DNA of 32,870 bases from Candidatus Methylobacter oryzae (lineage in GTDB: Bacteria; Pseudomonadota; Gammaproteobacteria; Methylococcales; Methylomonadaceae): the NCBI GenBank assembly GCA_945861405.1, contig CAMAUL010000035.1, positions 1-32,870 on the forward strand, given 5' to 3'. Numbering within the stretch: the stretch's first letter is position 1; each line of letters opens with the position of its first letter. The notes beneath the pieces are model-generated. The model searched no databases. It was not told where the DNA came from and saw nothing but the letters and a program-made list of their open reading frames with translations. Below are positions 1-8,738 of the stretch, in pieces. Position numbers and translations under genes: made by a program.

Positions 1-116
1 CCGACGACGATGTTGAGGCGGTCATGCATAAGCTCAATCATCGTCCTCGAAAAACACTCAACTTTAAAACACCGCATGAGGTATTTTTTGCTCAACCAGT
101 GAAAGAAGCCGCATGA
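1..116 (+). CDS. IS30-family transposase, C-terminal fragment (cut by window edge)
   Basis: An open frame enters from the left edge (first full codon at base 3) and stops with TGA at 114-116. It encodes about 37 residues, including HKLNHRPRKTLNFKTP and then HEVFF. The N-x-RPRKTL-x-FKTP-x-EVF pattern is the hallmark C-terminus of IS30-family DDE transposases, just after the catalytic glutamate. The rest of the gene lies outside the window, so intactness cannot be judged. The frame runs toward the terminal repeat described next, as expected for the right end of such an element. Confidence 0.85.
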   Translation, partial: DDDVEAVMHKLNHRPRKTLNFKTPHEVFFAQPVKEAA

Positions 117-150
117 TTACTAGGATTGCACTTCGGAGTTGAATCCGCCT
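1..150 (+). mobile_element. Right end of an IS30-family insertion sequence
   Basis: The transposase fragment is followed within 10 bases by a stretch at about 125-149 (TTGCACTTCGGAGTTGAATC) that resembles the terminal inverted repeat of many IS30-family elements. The matching left end is outside the window, so the exact boundary and target duplication cannot be fixed. The element stops about 35 bases short of the sppA stop codon and does not disrupt it. Confidence 0.7.
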
Positions 151-184
151 CTTTAATCAAGCACCCTGAATCGGCACTGAACCT

Positions 185-1150
185 TTAACGCAACGACACG
201 CCCTGAACCAAGCTGCCAATAGCGTGCCCAAACGAAGCGCCCAGCTTGCCTGCGATTTTATCCAGCAAATGTTCCTGCCGACTGAAATCAACCCGCTCTT
301 CTGCGCCAATCAATTCTTTGGCGACACTGTCCTGAGTGCCGATAGCATCGACAATACCCAGCTTCACGCCTTCCTCGCCTGTCCAGACCAGACCTGAGAA
401 CGTATCGGGGGTTTCTTTAAGCCGGTCGCCGCGACCGGCTTTAACCGCACTGATAAATTGCTGATGCACTTGGTTTATCAGGCTTTGCACGTAGCGCGAC
501 TCGTCTTCTTTAGGCGGCGAAAAAGGATCGAGCATGGCTTTATGTGCGCCTGCGGTGATTAACCTACGCTCTACACCCAATTTTTCCATGGTCTCGACAA
601 AACCGAAGCCGTCCATAATCACGCCGATGGAGCCGACCAGACTGGAGGGATTGACAAAAATCTTGTCGGTGGCCGAGACGATAAAATAACAACCTGAGGC
701 GCACATATCGCTGACTACGGCGTAAATCGGCAACGCAGGATGCTCTTTTTTGATTTTCCTGATCTCCTCGTACACGTAAGAAGACTGCACCGGACTGCCG
801 CCCGGTGAATTGGCATTCAGGATAATGCCTTTGGTGTGCTCGTCTTTGACCGCATTTTTCAAGCTTTCGATAATGCTGTCCGCATTGGCGTCTTTGCCGT
901 CGGCGATCATGCCGACCACATCGATAACGGCGGTGTGATCCTTGCTGTCAACGCCAATCTCCTTACTGATCTTTGGATATACCGCCAAACCGAATATGGC
1001 GATCAGGTACACAAACATCAGACTCTTAAAAAATACACCCCAGCGCCTTGCCCTGGTTTGCTCGGTGATGGCGGCCAGCGCCAATTTTTCAATGACCTCC
1101 CGTTCCCAGCCGGATTCGCGTATCACTTCTGGTTTGTTCTGATTGTCCAT
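185..1150 (-). CDS. sppA: Signal peptide peptidase SppA-type S49 serine protease
   Basis: A 321-residue inner-membrane protease of peptidase family S49, which degrades cleaved signal peptides and other membrane fragments. One transmembrane segment is visible at about residues 38-58, followed by a periplasmic ClpP-like domain. The SPGGSP oxyanion region is at 115-120. The nucleophile is probably Ser152 (CASGCYF) and the general base Lys204 (GAHKAMLDPFSP); their 52-residue spacing matches the Ser147/Lys199 pair of the short Bacillus SppA. This is the short single-domain form, not the ~600-residue E. coli form. It is the last gene of rluC - HAD phosphatase - sppA, an order also seen in Pseudomonas. 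Its start region lies in one copy of a 35-bp duplication that supplies a ribosome site (AGAGG) and the ATG. Confidence 0.93.
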   Translation of the reverse strand: MDNQNKPEVIRESGWEREVIEKLALAAITEQTRARRWGVFFKSLMFVYLIAIFGLAVYPKISKEIGVDSKDHTAVIDVVGMIADGKDANADSIIESLKNAVKDEHTKGIILNANSPGGSPVQSSYVYEEIRKIKKEHPALPIYAVVSDMCASGCYFIVSATDKIFVNPSSLVGSIGVIMDGFGFVETMEKLGVERRLITAGAHKAMLDPFSPPKEDESRYVQSLINQVHQQFISAVKAGRGDRLKETPDTFSGLVWTGEEGVKLGIVDAIGTQDSVAKELIGAEERVDFSRQEHLLDKIAGKLGASFGHAIGSLVQGVSLR

Positions 1151-1301
1151 GCCTTGTTAACCTCTAATAATATGTAGTGCGTAGGATGGGTAGAGCAACG
1201 CGAAACCCATCGCATGGGAATTAAATTATGATGGGTTTCGGCTATCGCCTCTACCCATCCTACAAACTGATTGTCCATGCCTTGTTAACCTCTAATAATA
1301 T
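1139..1301. repeat. Perfect 35-bp direct repeat flanking a small palindromic element
   Basis: Bases 1139-1173 and 1267-1301 are identical over 35 bases. Each copy holds the final codons and stop of the upstream phosphatase gene, a short spacer with AGAGG, and the first codons of sppA, all read on the minus strand. The 93 bases between them (1174-1266) form the palindromic element listed separately. Without the insert the phosphatase stop and sppA start would be about 10 bases apart, so the duplication preserves both gene ends. Confidence 0.95.
1174..1266. mobile_element. MITE-like palindromic element inserted between the HAD phosphatase gene and sppA
   Basis: The insert has long imperfect inverted arms: GTAGGATGGGTAGAG at 1181-1195 pairs with CTCTACCCATCCTAC at 1250-1264, and the inner CGAAACCCATC near 1201-1211 pairs with GATGGGTTTCG near 1230-1240. 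It has no coding capacity. Related GTAGGATGGGT...ACCCATCCTAC palindromes are dispersed in many gammaproteobacterial genomes (from memory, not searched). In RNA it would make a strong hairpin in the middle of the operon. Confidence 0.8.
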
Positions 1302-1938
1302 TCAGTAATTCTGCCGGTTGCTGTAAGCACATCAACGGATTAAATTGTTGCAATATGTCTTCGGGATGCGCTCCGCACGACACCGCTATCGATGATATTT
1401 GGGCATTCATCGCCATTTGCAAGTCATGGGAGGAATCGCCCACCATTAAACTCCGTTCACTCGCCGCCTTGGTATGCTGCATAATCTGATGCAGCATTAA
1501 GGGATCCGGTTTGGAAGCAGTTTCATCGGAGCAACGGGTAATGCAAAATAAATCTTCCATATCTGTCGCCCTTAATGCCTCTTGCAAACCTATCCGGGTT
1601 TTACCGGTAGCGACGGCCAGTTGATAACCTGATTGTTTCAATTCGACCAACATCTCGTAAACGCCGGGAAACAAATCTTCCCGGCTTAGTTGTCTGGACA
1701 AATAAGTTTGCTGGTAACAAGTCGTCAGTTGGGTCAACGTTTCCTGATCGGCACCGGGAAATAGCGTGTTACAGGCATTTGTAATGCTCAGGCCGATCAC
1801 GTCTTTTGCCGCCTGAGGCTCGGGAATGGCGTAACCGCAGTGAGAACCCGCCGTTTGCAGGCAGTGTACGATCCAGTCTATCGAATCGATCAGGGTGCCG
1901 TCCCAATCGAATATGATTAAATCAAACCTGTTCTTCAT
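1285..1938 (-). CDS. HAD-superfamily phosphatase, phosphoglycolate phosphatase-like
   Basis: A 217-residue cytosolic HAD hydrolase. Motif I is IIFDWDGTLIDS with Asp11 as nucleophile and Asp13 as acid/base; motif II is VATGKT near residue 111; the motif III lysine is in SKPDP; motif IV is VGDSSHD. The cap is inserted between motifs I and II, as in the phosphoglycolate phosphatase (Gph) / pyrophosphatase PpaX group. The substrate cannot be read from sequence. The start overlaps the 3' end of rluC by 17 bases and the gene precedes sppA, so the three are probably co-transcribed. Its last five codons lie inside the 35-bp duplication at 1267-1301. Confidence 0.85.
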   Translation of the reverse strand: MKNRFDLIIFDWDGTLIDSIDWIVHCLQTAGSHCGYAIPEPQAAKDVIGLSITNACNTLFPGADQETLTQLTTCYQQTYLSRQLSREDLFPGVYEMLVELKQSGYQLAVATGKTRIGLQEALRATDMEDLFCITRCSDETASKPDPLMLHQIMQHTKAASERSLMVGDSSHDLQMAMNAQISSIAVSCGAHPEDILQQFNPLMCLQQPAELLNIIRG

Positions 1939-2881
1939 GTTTTAACAAATCTTCCAATTGCGGTGGCAACGGTGCCAAAATAGTTAACGCGACCCCGGTA
2001 ACCGGGTGTTGAAATTTTAATTTTTCCGCATGCAGGAACATGCGCTTGTAGCCTCGGGATTTAAATACACGGTTAATGTCATCACGTCCGTAACGGTCGT
2101 CGCCGACGATAGGATGTCCGAGGCTTGCGGCATGAACGCGGATTTGATGGGTGCGCCCGGTTTTTGGCATGGCCTCGACCAGCGTCGAATCGCTGAATGT
2201 TTTCAAGCGCCGAAACAGCGTCTCGGCCTCTTTCCCGGCTTGGCTGATGACCACCATGCGTTCGCCGCCTTTGCTGACATTTTTCAGCAAAGGCGCGGTG
2301 ACTATCAATTTTTTCCTCGCCCATTGTCCGGCCAGCAAGGCCATATAGGTTTTATGGATGTGGTTGTCACGAAACAGCTCATGCAGCAGCTTTAAAGCGC
2401 TACGTTTTTTAGCGATGATCAGGCAGCCTGAGGTATCTTTATCGAGTCGATGCACCAGCTCTAAAAAATGTGCTTCGGGCCTTAGCAGACGCAGTCCTTC
2501 GATAATGCCGGAACTTACGCCGCTGCCGCCATGCACAGCATAACCTGCCGGTTTGTTGACGATCATGAAACCGTCGTCTTCAAACAAAATGCCATTTTGC
2601 AACGCCGCCTGCAAACCCTGCGGCACATACGATTCTTCGCTGCGTTCTGCCACCCTGACCGGCGGAATTCGGACTATATCGCCTGCCACCAAGCGGTATT
2701 TAACATCGACGCGACCTTTATTAACCCTGACTTCACCTTTGCGGACAATCCGGTATATCCGGCTTTTAGGTACGCCCTTTAAACGGGCAATTAGAAAATT
2801 ATCCAAGCGTTGATCGCTATTTTCTTCGGTGATTTCGACCAGCTGGACTTGAGGTGTTGCGGTTTTTTCTGCACTATTCAT
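1922..2881 (-). CDS. rluC: 23S rRNA pseudouridine synthase RluC
   Basis: Converts specific uridines in domain II of 23S rRNA to pseudouridine (positions 955/2504/2580 in E. coli). The chosen ATG at 2881 gives 319 residues, the length of E. coli RluC; the open frame continues 47 codons further upstream, but that stretch resembles no known N-terminus. An S4 RNA-binding domain comes first (RLDNFLIARLKGVPKSRIYRIVRKGEVRVN), then the RsuA/RluD catalytic domain with VHRLDKDTSGCLI, whose Asp is the catalytic residue, and GRTHQIRVH. The gene is divergent from rne, as in many gammaproteobacteria, and its 3' end overlaps the phosphatase start. Confidence 0.93.
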   Translation of the reverse strand: MNSAEKTATPQVQLVEITEENSDQRLDNFLIARLKGVPKSRIYRIVRKGEVRVNKGRVDVKYRLVAGDIVRIPPVRVAERSEESYVPQGLQAALQNGILFEDDGFMIVNKPAGYAVHGGSGVSSGIIEGLRLLRPEAHFLELVHRLDKDTSGCLIIAKKRSALKLLHELFRDNHIHKTYMALLAGQWARKKLIVTAPLLKNVSKGGERMVVISQAGKEAETLFRRLKTFSDSTLVEAMPKTGRTHQIRVHAASLGHPIVGDDRYGRDDINRVFKSRGYKRMFLHAEKLKFQHPVTGVALTILAPLPPQLEDLLKHEEQV

Positions 2882-3379
2882 GGCGCAAATAATACCAGTA
2901 TCCGGTGATGAATGATTCTTTAAATTGATGTATAGCGATAACATTGCTATATTAAGCAGGTTTTTTATATAAAAAACATACTTTTGCTTAGCGGTTTCAC
3001 TAATTAAACTGCCTTGAAGCACGCTCGATGATGATTAACACAGCGCTGGATATGACCACGCTGACTCATTATCGTAAGATTTTCGGGTTCATTGTTCGAC
3101 CCTAGACGAACGATTAATAACTCCTGTTTAAGACGGAATTTACAACCAAGACTGGAAAAGAATATTTATTTGCTTAGACTCTGTCCGTGCAACTATCCAC
3201 GGTTTTCACCTAAATGAAGATTGGGATACCGATACAACACGCAGAAACGGAATATTAAAACCGTTTAAACTAAGTTATGTAGGAGCGGACTTAGAACTCC
3301 CTCTACACAAACGCGATGACCCAAACCAGTCCGATCAGTAAAATCTGACCATGGAGCAGGAAACAACAAGGAATATTGA
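2882..3379. other. Long rluC-rne divergent intergenic region; probable rne 5' leader
   Basis: About 500 bases with no credible gene. Visible items are an AT-rich palindrome (TTTTTTATATAAAAAA, 2971-2986) near the rluC side, a short hairpin GTTCG/CGAAC at 3094-3111, and many A/T-rich stretches suited to RNase E entry. In E. coli the rne leader is about 360 nt, structured, and mediates autoregulation. A comparable long leader here is inferred from the distance only; I did not recognise the conserved hairpin sequence. No convincing -35/-10 pair stood out. Confidence 0.5.
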
Positions 3380-5806
3380 ATGAAAAGAATGCTTATCAAC
3401 GCTACGCAGCCAGAAGAACTGCGAGTCGCTTTGGTAGACGGTCAAAAACTGTATGATTTTGACATAGAAGTACCTTCGAAAGAACAAAAAAAGTCCAACA
3501 TTTACAAAGGGATAATAACCCACGTAGAGCCAAGTTTAGAGGCCGCTTTTGTAAATTACGGCGCTGAAAAACACGGCTTTTTACCTTTCAAAGAAATTTC
3601 TCCGCTCTACCGTAATCTGCAAGATGGCGTCGAAAACGACGGTCGTCGCCCAGCCATCAAAGACCTGATTAAAGAAGGTCAGGAAATCGTCGTTCAGATT
3701 GAAAAAGAAGAACGCGGCAATAAAGGCGCAGCTTTAACCACTTATATCAGCTTGGCCGGCACCTATCTGGTGTTAATGCCCAACAACCCCAAAGCGGGCG
3801 GCATTTCACGGCGCATCGAAGGCGAAACCCGCAGCGACCTGCGCGAAGTGATGGAAGTGCTTGAGATCCCTGAAAGCATGGGACTCATTGTTAGAACAGC
3901 CGGATGCGGCAAAAACGCCGAAGAACTGCAATGGGATTTGAATTATCTGCTGCAACTTTGGGAAGCCATAGAGCGCTCTGCCGAAGAACATACCGCACCG
4001 TTCCTGGTTTTTCAGGAAAGCAACGTGATCATCAGAGCCTTGCGCGACCATTTGCGCGGCAATATTGACGAGATCCTGATCGACAATGAAGAGTCCTTCA
4101 TACTGGTGCAAAACTTCTTAAAGCAAGTCATGCCGCACTTTTTGCCCAAGGCAAAACTGTATCAAGACGCCGTCCCCCTGTTTAACCGTTACCAGATCGA
4201 ATCGCAAATCGAAGTGGCTTATGGCCGGGAAGTGTCCCTGCCGTCCGGCGGCTCGCTGGTTATCGACCATACCGAAGCGCTGACCTCAATCGACATCAAC
4301 TCGGCGCGCGCCACCAAAGGCAGCGACATTGAAGAAACCGCGTTAAACACCAATCTGGAAGCGGCCGATGAAATTGCCCGCCAACTGAGACTGCGCGACT
4401 TGGGCGGCCTGTTTGTGATCGACTTCATCGACATGATGTCGAACAAGAACCAGAAAACCGTTGAAAATCAACTGCGCGACGCGCTTAAAATCGACCGCGC
4501 CCGCATCCAGACCAGCCGCATTTCGCGTTTTGGTCTGCTGGAAATGTCCAGGCAACGGATGCGTCCGTCCTTGGGCGATTCCACTCAACTGCCCTGCCCC
4601 CGCTGCAAAGGTCAAGGCACGATTCGTAATGTAGAATCGGTCGCACTGTCCGTACTGCGTATTCTTGAAGAAGAAGCGATGAAAAAAGGCACGGAAAAAG
4701 TCATTGCCCACTTGCCGATAGAGTGCGCGACTTTTCTGTTAAACGAAAAACGCAGCGCGATTGAGCAAATCGAGCACCGACTGAAAGTCGGCATCGTGAT
4801 TCTGCCCAGCAAGCATTTGGAAACACCGGCTTATGACATTGAGCGCATCAAGGAAAAAGAACTGGGCGACAGCAAAGCCAGCTACTTGCAAATAAAAGCG
4901 GAAGACATCACCATCCCTGAATTTGCCCAGCAAGTAAAACCGAGTGCTACCAAAGCGGCGGTCAAGGAATTTCTGCATGAATCGCCCGCACCGGTGCAAA
5001 GCAAAAATGAATCATCCAGCCTGATCCAACGCTTCTGGCACAAACTGGTAGGCCCCAGTGCCGAGCCCAAAGCAAGGGCAAAAGCACCGTCCATACAAAC
5101 CGCCGAAAGAACCAAGCCTGTGGCTGACGAAAGCCAAGCAAACAGAAGCAGAGGCAGTAGACAAGGCCAGGGGCAAAGCCAGGAAAGAGGACGCGGCCGT
5201 GGCCGTGGTCGCGGACAAGGCCGCGACCAAAATCCAAAAACCGAGCAAGTTCAAGCGTCTGAACAAGGACAAGCGCCCAAACAACCAAGGCCGGAGCAAA
5301 ATCAGGATTCGCCTCGTCCAAACCGCCCTCCTCGCGGTCAAGGCCGGAACGTCAAGCGCAATCTTGATCCGGCGAACTTGCCTGTCGCAAAAATCGAACA
5401 GCTTAGAAGCGAAGCTGTCGATGTTGCCGAGGTTGTATCAACTGCGCCAGAGCTTGATTCTTCTGCGACCAGTGACCAGCCTAAGAGAAACAATGCCAGA
5501 AGAGGGCCGAACCGCAGAAGACCGCGTAACCCCAACTACAAGAAGCCCGAGACAGATGGCGAGTCAAATGGCTCGCATGAAGCGTCCAGCCCAAGCAACG
5601 ACGAGCCGCGTCCTGCATCACCCCGTTCTTATGATAACGACTTTGCAGAAAGAGCGGAAAGAACCGAGCGCCCGGAGCCACAGGCTAATATCCCTAGCCA
5701 AGCTAACAGCGGCAATCAGGGATCAGAAACTCCAAGACCGGCAGCTGCCGTCGAATCAGCGCCGGCACCCAAACCGGTTGAAGTGGTAAGACAAGAAACG
5801 GAATAA
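3380..5806 (+). CDS. rne: Ribonuclease E
   Basis: Endoribonuclease that initiates mRNA decay, processes 9S rRNA and tRNA, and scaffolds the degradosome at the inner membrane. At 808 residues it is shorter than E. coli RNase E (1061). The S1 domain covers roughly 36-120. The Mg-binding catalytic aspartates are Asp305 ([10 protein letters not shown]) and Asp348 (FVIDFIDM), and the Zn-link CPRCKGQG has Cys406 and Cys409. After about residue 510 the protein becomes low-complexity: an amphipathic stretch [12 protein letters not shown] (547-558) could be the membrane-targeting segment, then an Arg/Gly/Gln-rich RNA-binding tract (about 588-616), then Pro/Glu/Arg-rich sequence. The ATG at 3380 has AAGGA upstream. 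Full length separates it from RNase G. Confidence 0.96.
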   Translation: MKRMLINATQPEELRVALVDGQKLYDFDIEVPSKEQKKSNIYKGIITHVEPSLEAAFVNYGAEKHGFLPFKEISPLYRNLQDGVENDGRRPAIKDLIKEGQEIVVQIEKEERGNKGAALTTYISLAGTYLVLMPNNPKAGGISRRIEGETRSDLREVMEVLEIPESMGLIVRTAGCGKNAEELQWDLNYLLQLWEAIERSAEEHTAPFLVFQESNVIIRALRDHLRGNIDEILIDNEESFILVQNFLKQVMPHFLPKAKLYQDAVPLFNRYQIESQIEVAYGREVSLPSGGSLVIDHTEALTSIDINSARATKGSDIEETALNTNLEAADEIARQLRLRDLGGLFVIDFIDMMSNKNQKTVENQLRDALKIDRARIQTSRISRFGLLEMSRQRMRPSLGDSTQLPCPRCKGQGTIRNVESVALSVLRILEEEAMKKGTEKVIAHLPIECATFLLNEKRSAIEQIEHRLKVGIVILPSKHLETPAYDIERIKEKELGDSKASYLQIKAEDITIPEFAQQVKPSATKAAVKEFLHESPAPVQSKNESSSLIQRFWHKLVGPSAEPKARAKAPSIQTAERTKPVADESQANRSRGSRQGQGQSQERGRGRGRGRGQGRDQNPKTEQVQASEQGQAPKQPRPEQNQDSPRPNRPPRGQGRNVKRNLDPANLPVAKIEQLRSEAVDVAEVVSTAPELDSSATSDQPKRNNARRGPNRRRPRNPNYKKPETDGESNGSHEASSPSNDEPRPASPRSYDNDFAERAERTERPEPQANIPSQANSGNQGSETPRPAAAVESAPAPKPVEVVRQETE

Positions 5807-5840
5807 TGATCGAGGCGATTGATTTTGCCCACCTCACCCA

Positions 5841-5863
5841 AAAGGTACGCGCTGCGTACCTTT
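5841..5863 (+). terminator. Hairpin downstream of rne
   Basis: A perfect 10-bp stem, AAAGGTACGC (5841-5850) with GCGTACCTTT (5854-5863) and a 3-base loop, 35 bases after the rne stop. The following sequence (ACTTGACTT) has only a weak T-run, so termination may be partial. Confidence 0.65.
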
Positions 5864-5882
5864 ACTTGACTTGAATCAACAT

Positions 5883-6113
5883 ACGGCGCAATACGGCTAC
5901 CGCCTATTGCGTCCTACGGATTACACCTTACTAAGTTGGTCTGGCTCCCAATCTCCAGACTGGGAACCTCGAAGGTGAAACGCTAGCTTCGCGAAACAGG
6001 AAGCTGGAGCTTCCACAACCGAATTCCCAAGCTTGGAACTTGGGAACTAGCGAAAAGCTACTGACAGCTGGAGTGCAGGCTTCGCCTGCAAACGCAAGCA
6101 GAGCTTGCACTCC
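5883..6113. repeat. Mosaic of dispersed palindromic repeats between rne and emrB
   Basis: This gene-free stretch is a run of separate palindromes. First, GGCGCAATACGG...CCTATTGCGTCC near 5885-5914. Second, CTCCCAATCTCCAGACTGGGA near 5946-5966. Third, GGAAGCTGGAGCTTCC near 5999-6014. Fourth, TTCCCAAGCTTGGAACTTGGGAA near 6024-6046. Fifth, a 44-base unit at 6070-6113 with arms GGAGTGCAGGC and GCTTGCACTCC. The fourth and fifth types recur at 26811-26829 and 26617-26784. Such elements are commonly extragenic and non-autonomous. No gene is supported here. Confidence 0.75.
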
Positions 6114-6151
6114 GGTTGCAATGGATAGCAAGGCCGCGCGATGCGCCAACT

Positions 6152-7705
6152 TCACTCGTGAATTGCAGCCGCCTTTTCCGCATCCACTTTCTTTAGAAAA
6201 GGCGCAACAGCTAGCGATGCCACGAACATAACGGCGATAACCTGAAACAGATTATTAAAGGTCATCACTTCCGCTTCCCGCAAGGCAAGTCCGGTGATTT
6301 GTTTTAACGCGGCCAGATCAGGATCGGGCAGGTTCATTTGCGCCATTGACGCACTTAGTCCTTCCAGCATTTGCTGCGCCTGATAACTGGTTGCAGTCAC
6401 CGATTCGCGCAACGTCGCATAATGGGCTTTGGTTAAATAAATCATTTGCGTATTGGCAACGGCAAGGCCGATAGCCCCGCCGAGATTACGCATCAGGTTA
6501 TAAAGCCCGCTGGCATTTTTGACTTCTTCGACCGGCAACCGGCCTAAGGCCAGCGTGTTGATGGGCAGGAAACACAACATCAAGGCGCTGCCCCGGATAG
6601 CCTGCGGCCAGAAAAACTCCCAATAACCGGATTCGCCGGTTAATCCGCCATTCATCCATGAACCCAGCGCAAACAAGCTAAGTCCGAGGCACAGCATCCA
6701 ACGCAAATCCATTTTCTTTTCCAACGGCCCGGCTACAAACGCCGAGAGCAATTGAAACAACCCGACGACCATTAAATAGTGGCCGATTTGCAGGCTGTTA
6801 AGGCCTTTAACGCTGGACAGATAAATCGGCGTCAAATAAATGATGGTATAAAGCCCCACGCCCAATACAAAACTGTAGCCGCAGCCCACCGCAAAATTGC
6901 TGTCGCGGAATGCGTAAAGATCGATAATCGGGTGAGGATTTTTTAACTCCCAAATCAGCATCGCGATGCCGCTGACGACGGCAACAAGGGTCAAGGCGAT
7001 AATCAGGGTGTCTTCAAACCACTGCTTGCTTGCGCCTTCTTCCAGCACAAACTGCATGCTGCCCAAGAAAACAGCAATCAGGGCTATGCCGACAAAATCG
7101 ATTTTCTGCAACAACGCCCAGTCAGGCTGATCAATATCAAGATACTTCCACACCATAATGCAGACTATGATGCCGGGGATGATGTTGATCAAAAACAGCA
7201 ATTGCCAGTTGTAGGTTTCGGAAAGAAAGCCGCCCAGCACCGGCCCGATAGTCGGCGCCATGGTCACAATCAAACCGAGCACGATGCTCATCGCCGATTG
7301 CAAGCGCGGCGGAAACAAAATGAAGATCACGGTGAAGGTCATCGGAATCATCGCGCCGCCAAGAAAGCCCTGCAGACAGCGGAACACGATCATCGACGGC
7401 AGGTTCCAGGCGAATGCGCAAAGCAGGCTGGCTAAAGTAAACCCCCCAGCCGAGATGACATAGAGATAGCGGGTCGAGAACACCCGGCCCAGCCAGCCGG
7501 ACAACGGAATAACGATGACTTCGGCAATCAGGTAAGAGGTCTGCACCCAGGCGATTTCATCCTTGGTAGCGGACAGCCCGGCCTGGATTTTCTGTAAGGA
7601 ACTGGCGACAATCTGGATGTCCAGCACCGCCATGAACACGCCAACCGCCATGCTGAAAAAACCGATCCACTGGCCCAGGGTCAGCGATGTTTCTGTCTTT
7701 TCCAC
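6152..7705 (-). CDS. emrB: EmrB/QacA-type MFS drug efflux transporter (DHA2 family)
   Basis: A 517-residue proton-coupled multidrug exporter of the 14-helix DHA2 family (E. coli EmrB is 512). The N-terminus gives the family signature (GVFMAVLDIQIVASSL, with the LDxxIV motif of helix 1), followed by SYLIAEVIVIPLSGWLGRVF (motif A region) and a helix-5 motif in GLIVTMAPTIGPVLGGFLSE (antiporter motif C, GPxLGG). Hydrophobic segments continue to about residue 505. It lies 4 bases downstream of the HlyD-type adaptor gene, so the two form an emrAB operon working with the outer-membrane factor across the divergent promoter. The drug spectrum cannot be predicted. Confidence 0.92.
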   Translation of the reverse strand: MEKTETSLTLGQWIGFFSMAVGVFMAVLDIQIVASSLQKIQAGLSATKDEIAWVQTSYLIAEVIVIPLSGWLGRVFSTRYLYVISAGGFTLASLLCAFAWNLPSMIVFRCLQGFLGGAMIPMTFTVIFILFPPRLQSAMSIVLGLIVTMAPTIGPVLGGFLSETYNWQLLFLINIIPGIIVCIMVWKYLDIDQPDWALLQKIDFVGIALIAVFLGSMQFVLEEGASKQWFEDTLIIALTLVAVVSGIAMLIWELKNPHPIIDLYAFRDSNFAVGCGYSFVLGVGLYTIIYLTPIYLSSVKGLNSLQIGHYLMVVGLFQLLSAFVAGPLEKKMDLRWMLCLGLSLFALGSWMNGGLTGESGYWEFFWPQAIRGSALMLCFLPINTLALGRLPVEEVKNASGLYNLMRNLGGAIGLAVANTQMIYLTKAHYATLRESVTATSYQAQQMLEGLSASMAQMNLPDPDLAALKQITGLALREAEVMTFNNLFQVIAVMFVASLAVAPFLKKVDAEKAAAIHE

Positions 7706-7709
7706 CGGA

Positions 7710-8726
7710 TTATTGCACTTTTACTTTGGCGGCAACCGACAAGCCCGGTCTCAACAACTGAATATTCTCGGACGAATCGAAGACTATTTTTACCGGCACC
7801 CGGCGCACGATTTTGGTGAAATTGCCGGTGGCGTTTTCCTCAGGCAATATACTGAACTCGGAACCGCTGGCCGGTGAAAAACTGTCCACCTTACCAGTCA
7901 GTTCAAGATCGGGATAGGCATCCACTTTAACCGTAACCGGTTGCCCCAAGCGCATGTTTTGCAATTGGGTTTCCTTGAAATTGGCCTCCACCCAGATCTT
8001 GCTGTTTTGCACCAGGGAAGCCAACGCAACGCCGGGGCGAACCAATTGCCCAAGCTGCACACCGCGATTGCCTATGATGCCGTCTACCGGCGCTTTGACT
8101 TGGGTATGTTCCAGGTCTATTTTCGCCAAAGTTAATTGTGCTTGGGCATTTTCCAGACGCGCTTCGGTTTCGGTGATTTCAATATCGAGTGTGGCTAATT
8201 GATTGTGTTCGGCGTTTGATGCCGCTTGGGAACCTCTTAATTCAGCCGCCGCCTGTTTGGACTCCGATTGAACTTTATCCAGGGATTGCCTGGCCGCCGA
8301 TCCCCGATCAATCAGGTTATTAAAGCGCTGCAAATCTTTTTGGATTTGCTCCCGTCTGGCTTGCACCGCCGCTATATTGGCACCGGCAGTTTCGATATGA
8401 TCCCGCTGGGAGGTTTTCATCGCCCGCAGCCGCGCAATATGCGCTATTTCCGCGCTGACATCGGCTGCCGCCTGCATGACTTTGGCCTGATAATCCCTAT
8501 CATCAATCGTTACCAGAACGTCTCCTTGCTTGACGGCCTGATTGTCATTGACGGCTATCTGCGTCACATAACCCTGCACTCGGGGGCTGATCAACACGAT
8601 ATTGCTGTGTAAATAGGCATCGTCGGTAGTTTCATAATGCTGACGATCCAGCAGCCAATAGCCGATTCCTGTGACCAAAAGAGCGACTATCAATAAAATC
8701 ATTAAAGCAGAACGAAAGCGGGGCAT
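7710..8726 (-). CDS. emrA: EmrA-type membrane fusion (HlyD) efflux adaptor
   Basis: A 338-residue periplasmic adaptor bridging EmrB and an outer-membrane channel. One N-terminal membrane anchor (about residues 7-29, ILLIVALLVTGIGYWLL) is followed by YETTDDAYLHSNIVLISPRVQGYV, the typical EmrA lipoyl half-motif. A coiled-coil hairpin covers about 80-200 (ARLRAMKTSQRDHIET through TEARLENAQAQLTLAKIDL). Then come the second lipoyl half VKAPVDGIIGNRGVQLGQLV and a beta-barrel with ANFKETQLQNMRLGQPV. It is shorter than E. coli EmrA (390), mostly in the hairpin. The start codon is 12 bases from the regulator palindrome at 8739-8759, so repression by the divergent TetR protein is likely. Confidence 0.92.
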   Translation of the reverse strand: MPRFRSALMILLIVALLVTGIGYWLLDRQHYETTDDAYLHSNIVLISPRVQGYVTQIAVNDNQAVKQGDVLVTIDDRDYQAKVMQAAADVSAEIAHIARLRAMKTSQRDHIETAGANIAAVQARREQIQKDLQRFNNLIDRGSAARQSLDKVQSESKQAAAELRGSQAASNAEHNQLATLDIEITETEARLENAQAQLTLAKIDLEHTQVKAPVDGIIGNRGVQLGQLVRPGVALASLVQNSKIWVEANFKETQLQNMRLGQPVTVKVDAYPDLELTGKVDSFSPASGSEFSILPEENATGNFTKIVRRVPVKIVFDSSENIQLLRPGLSVAAKVKVQ

Positions 8727-8738
8727 AATCGACCTTGA

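Noticed and set aside
836-1177. 113-codon plus-strand frame opposite sppA
   Set aside because: Antisense shadow of a clear S49 protease; no start signal or recognisable domain.
2882-3022. 47-codon N-terminal extension of the rluC frame
   Set aside because: The extension is AT-rich, contains a palindrome and resembles no RluC; the internal ATG at 2881 gives the standard 319 residues.
5058-5789. 243-codon plus-strand frame inside the rne 3' region
   Set aside because: It is an alternate frame of the low-complexity Arg/Glu/Pro tail of RNase E, has no family features and depends on rne codon bias.
5931-6231. Two short frames (both strands) in the rne-emrB gap
   Set aside because: They run through stacked palindromic repeats and have no independent coding evidence.
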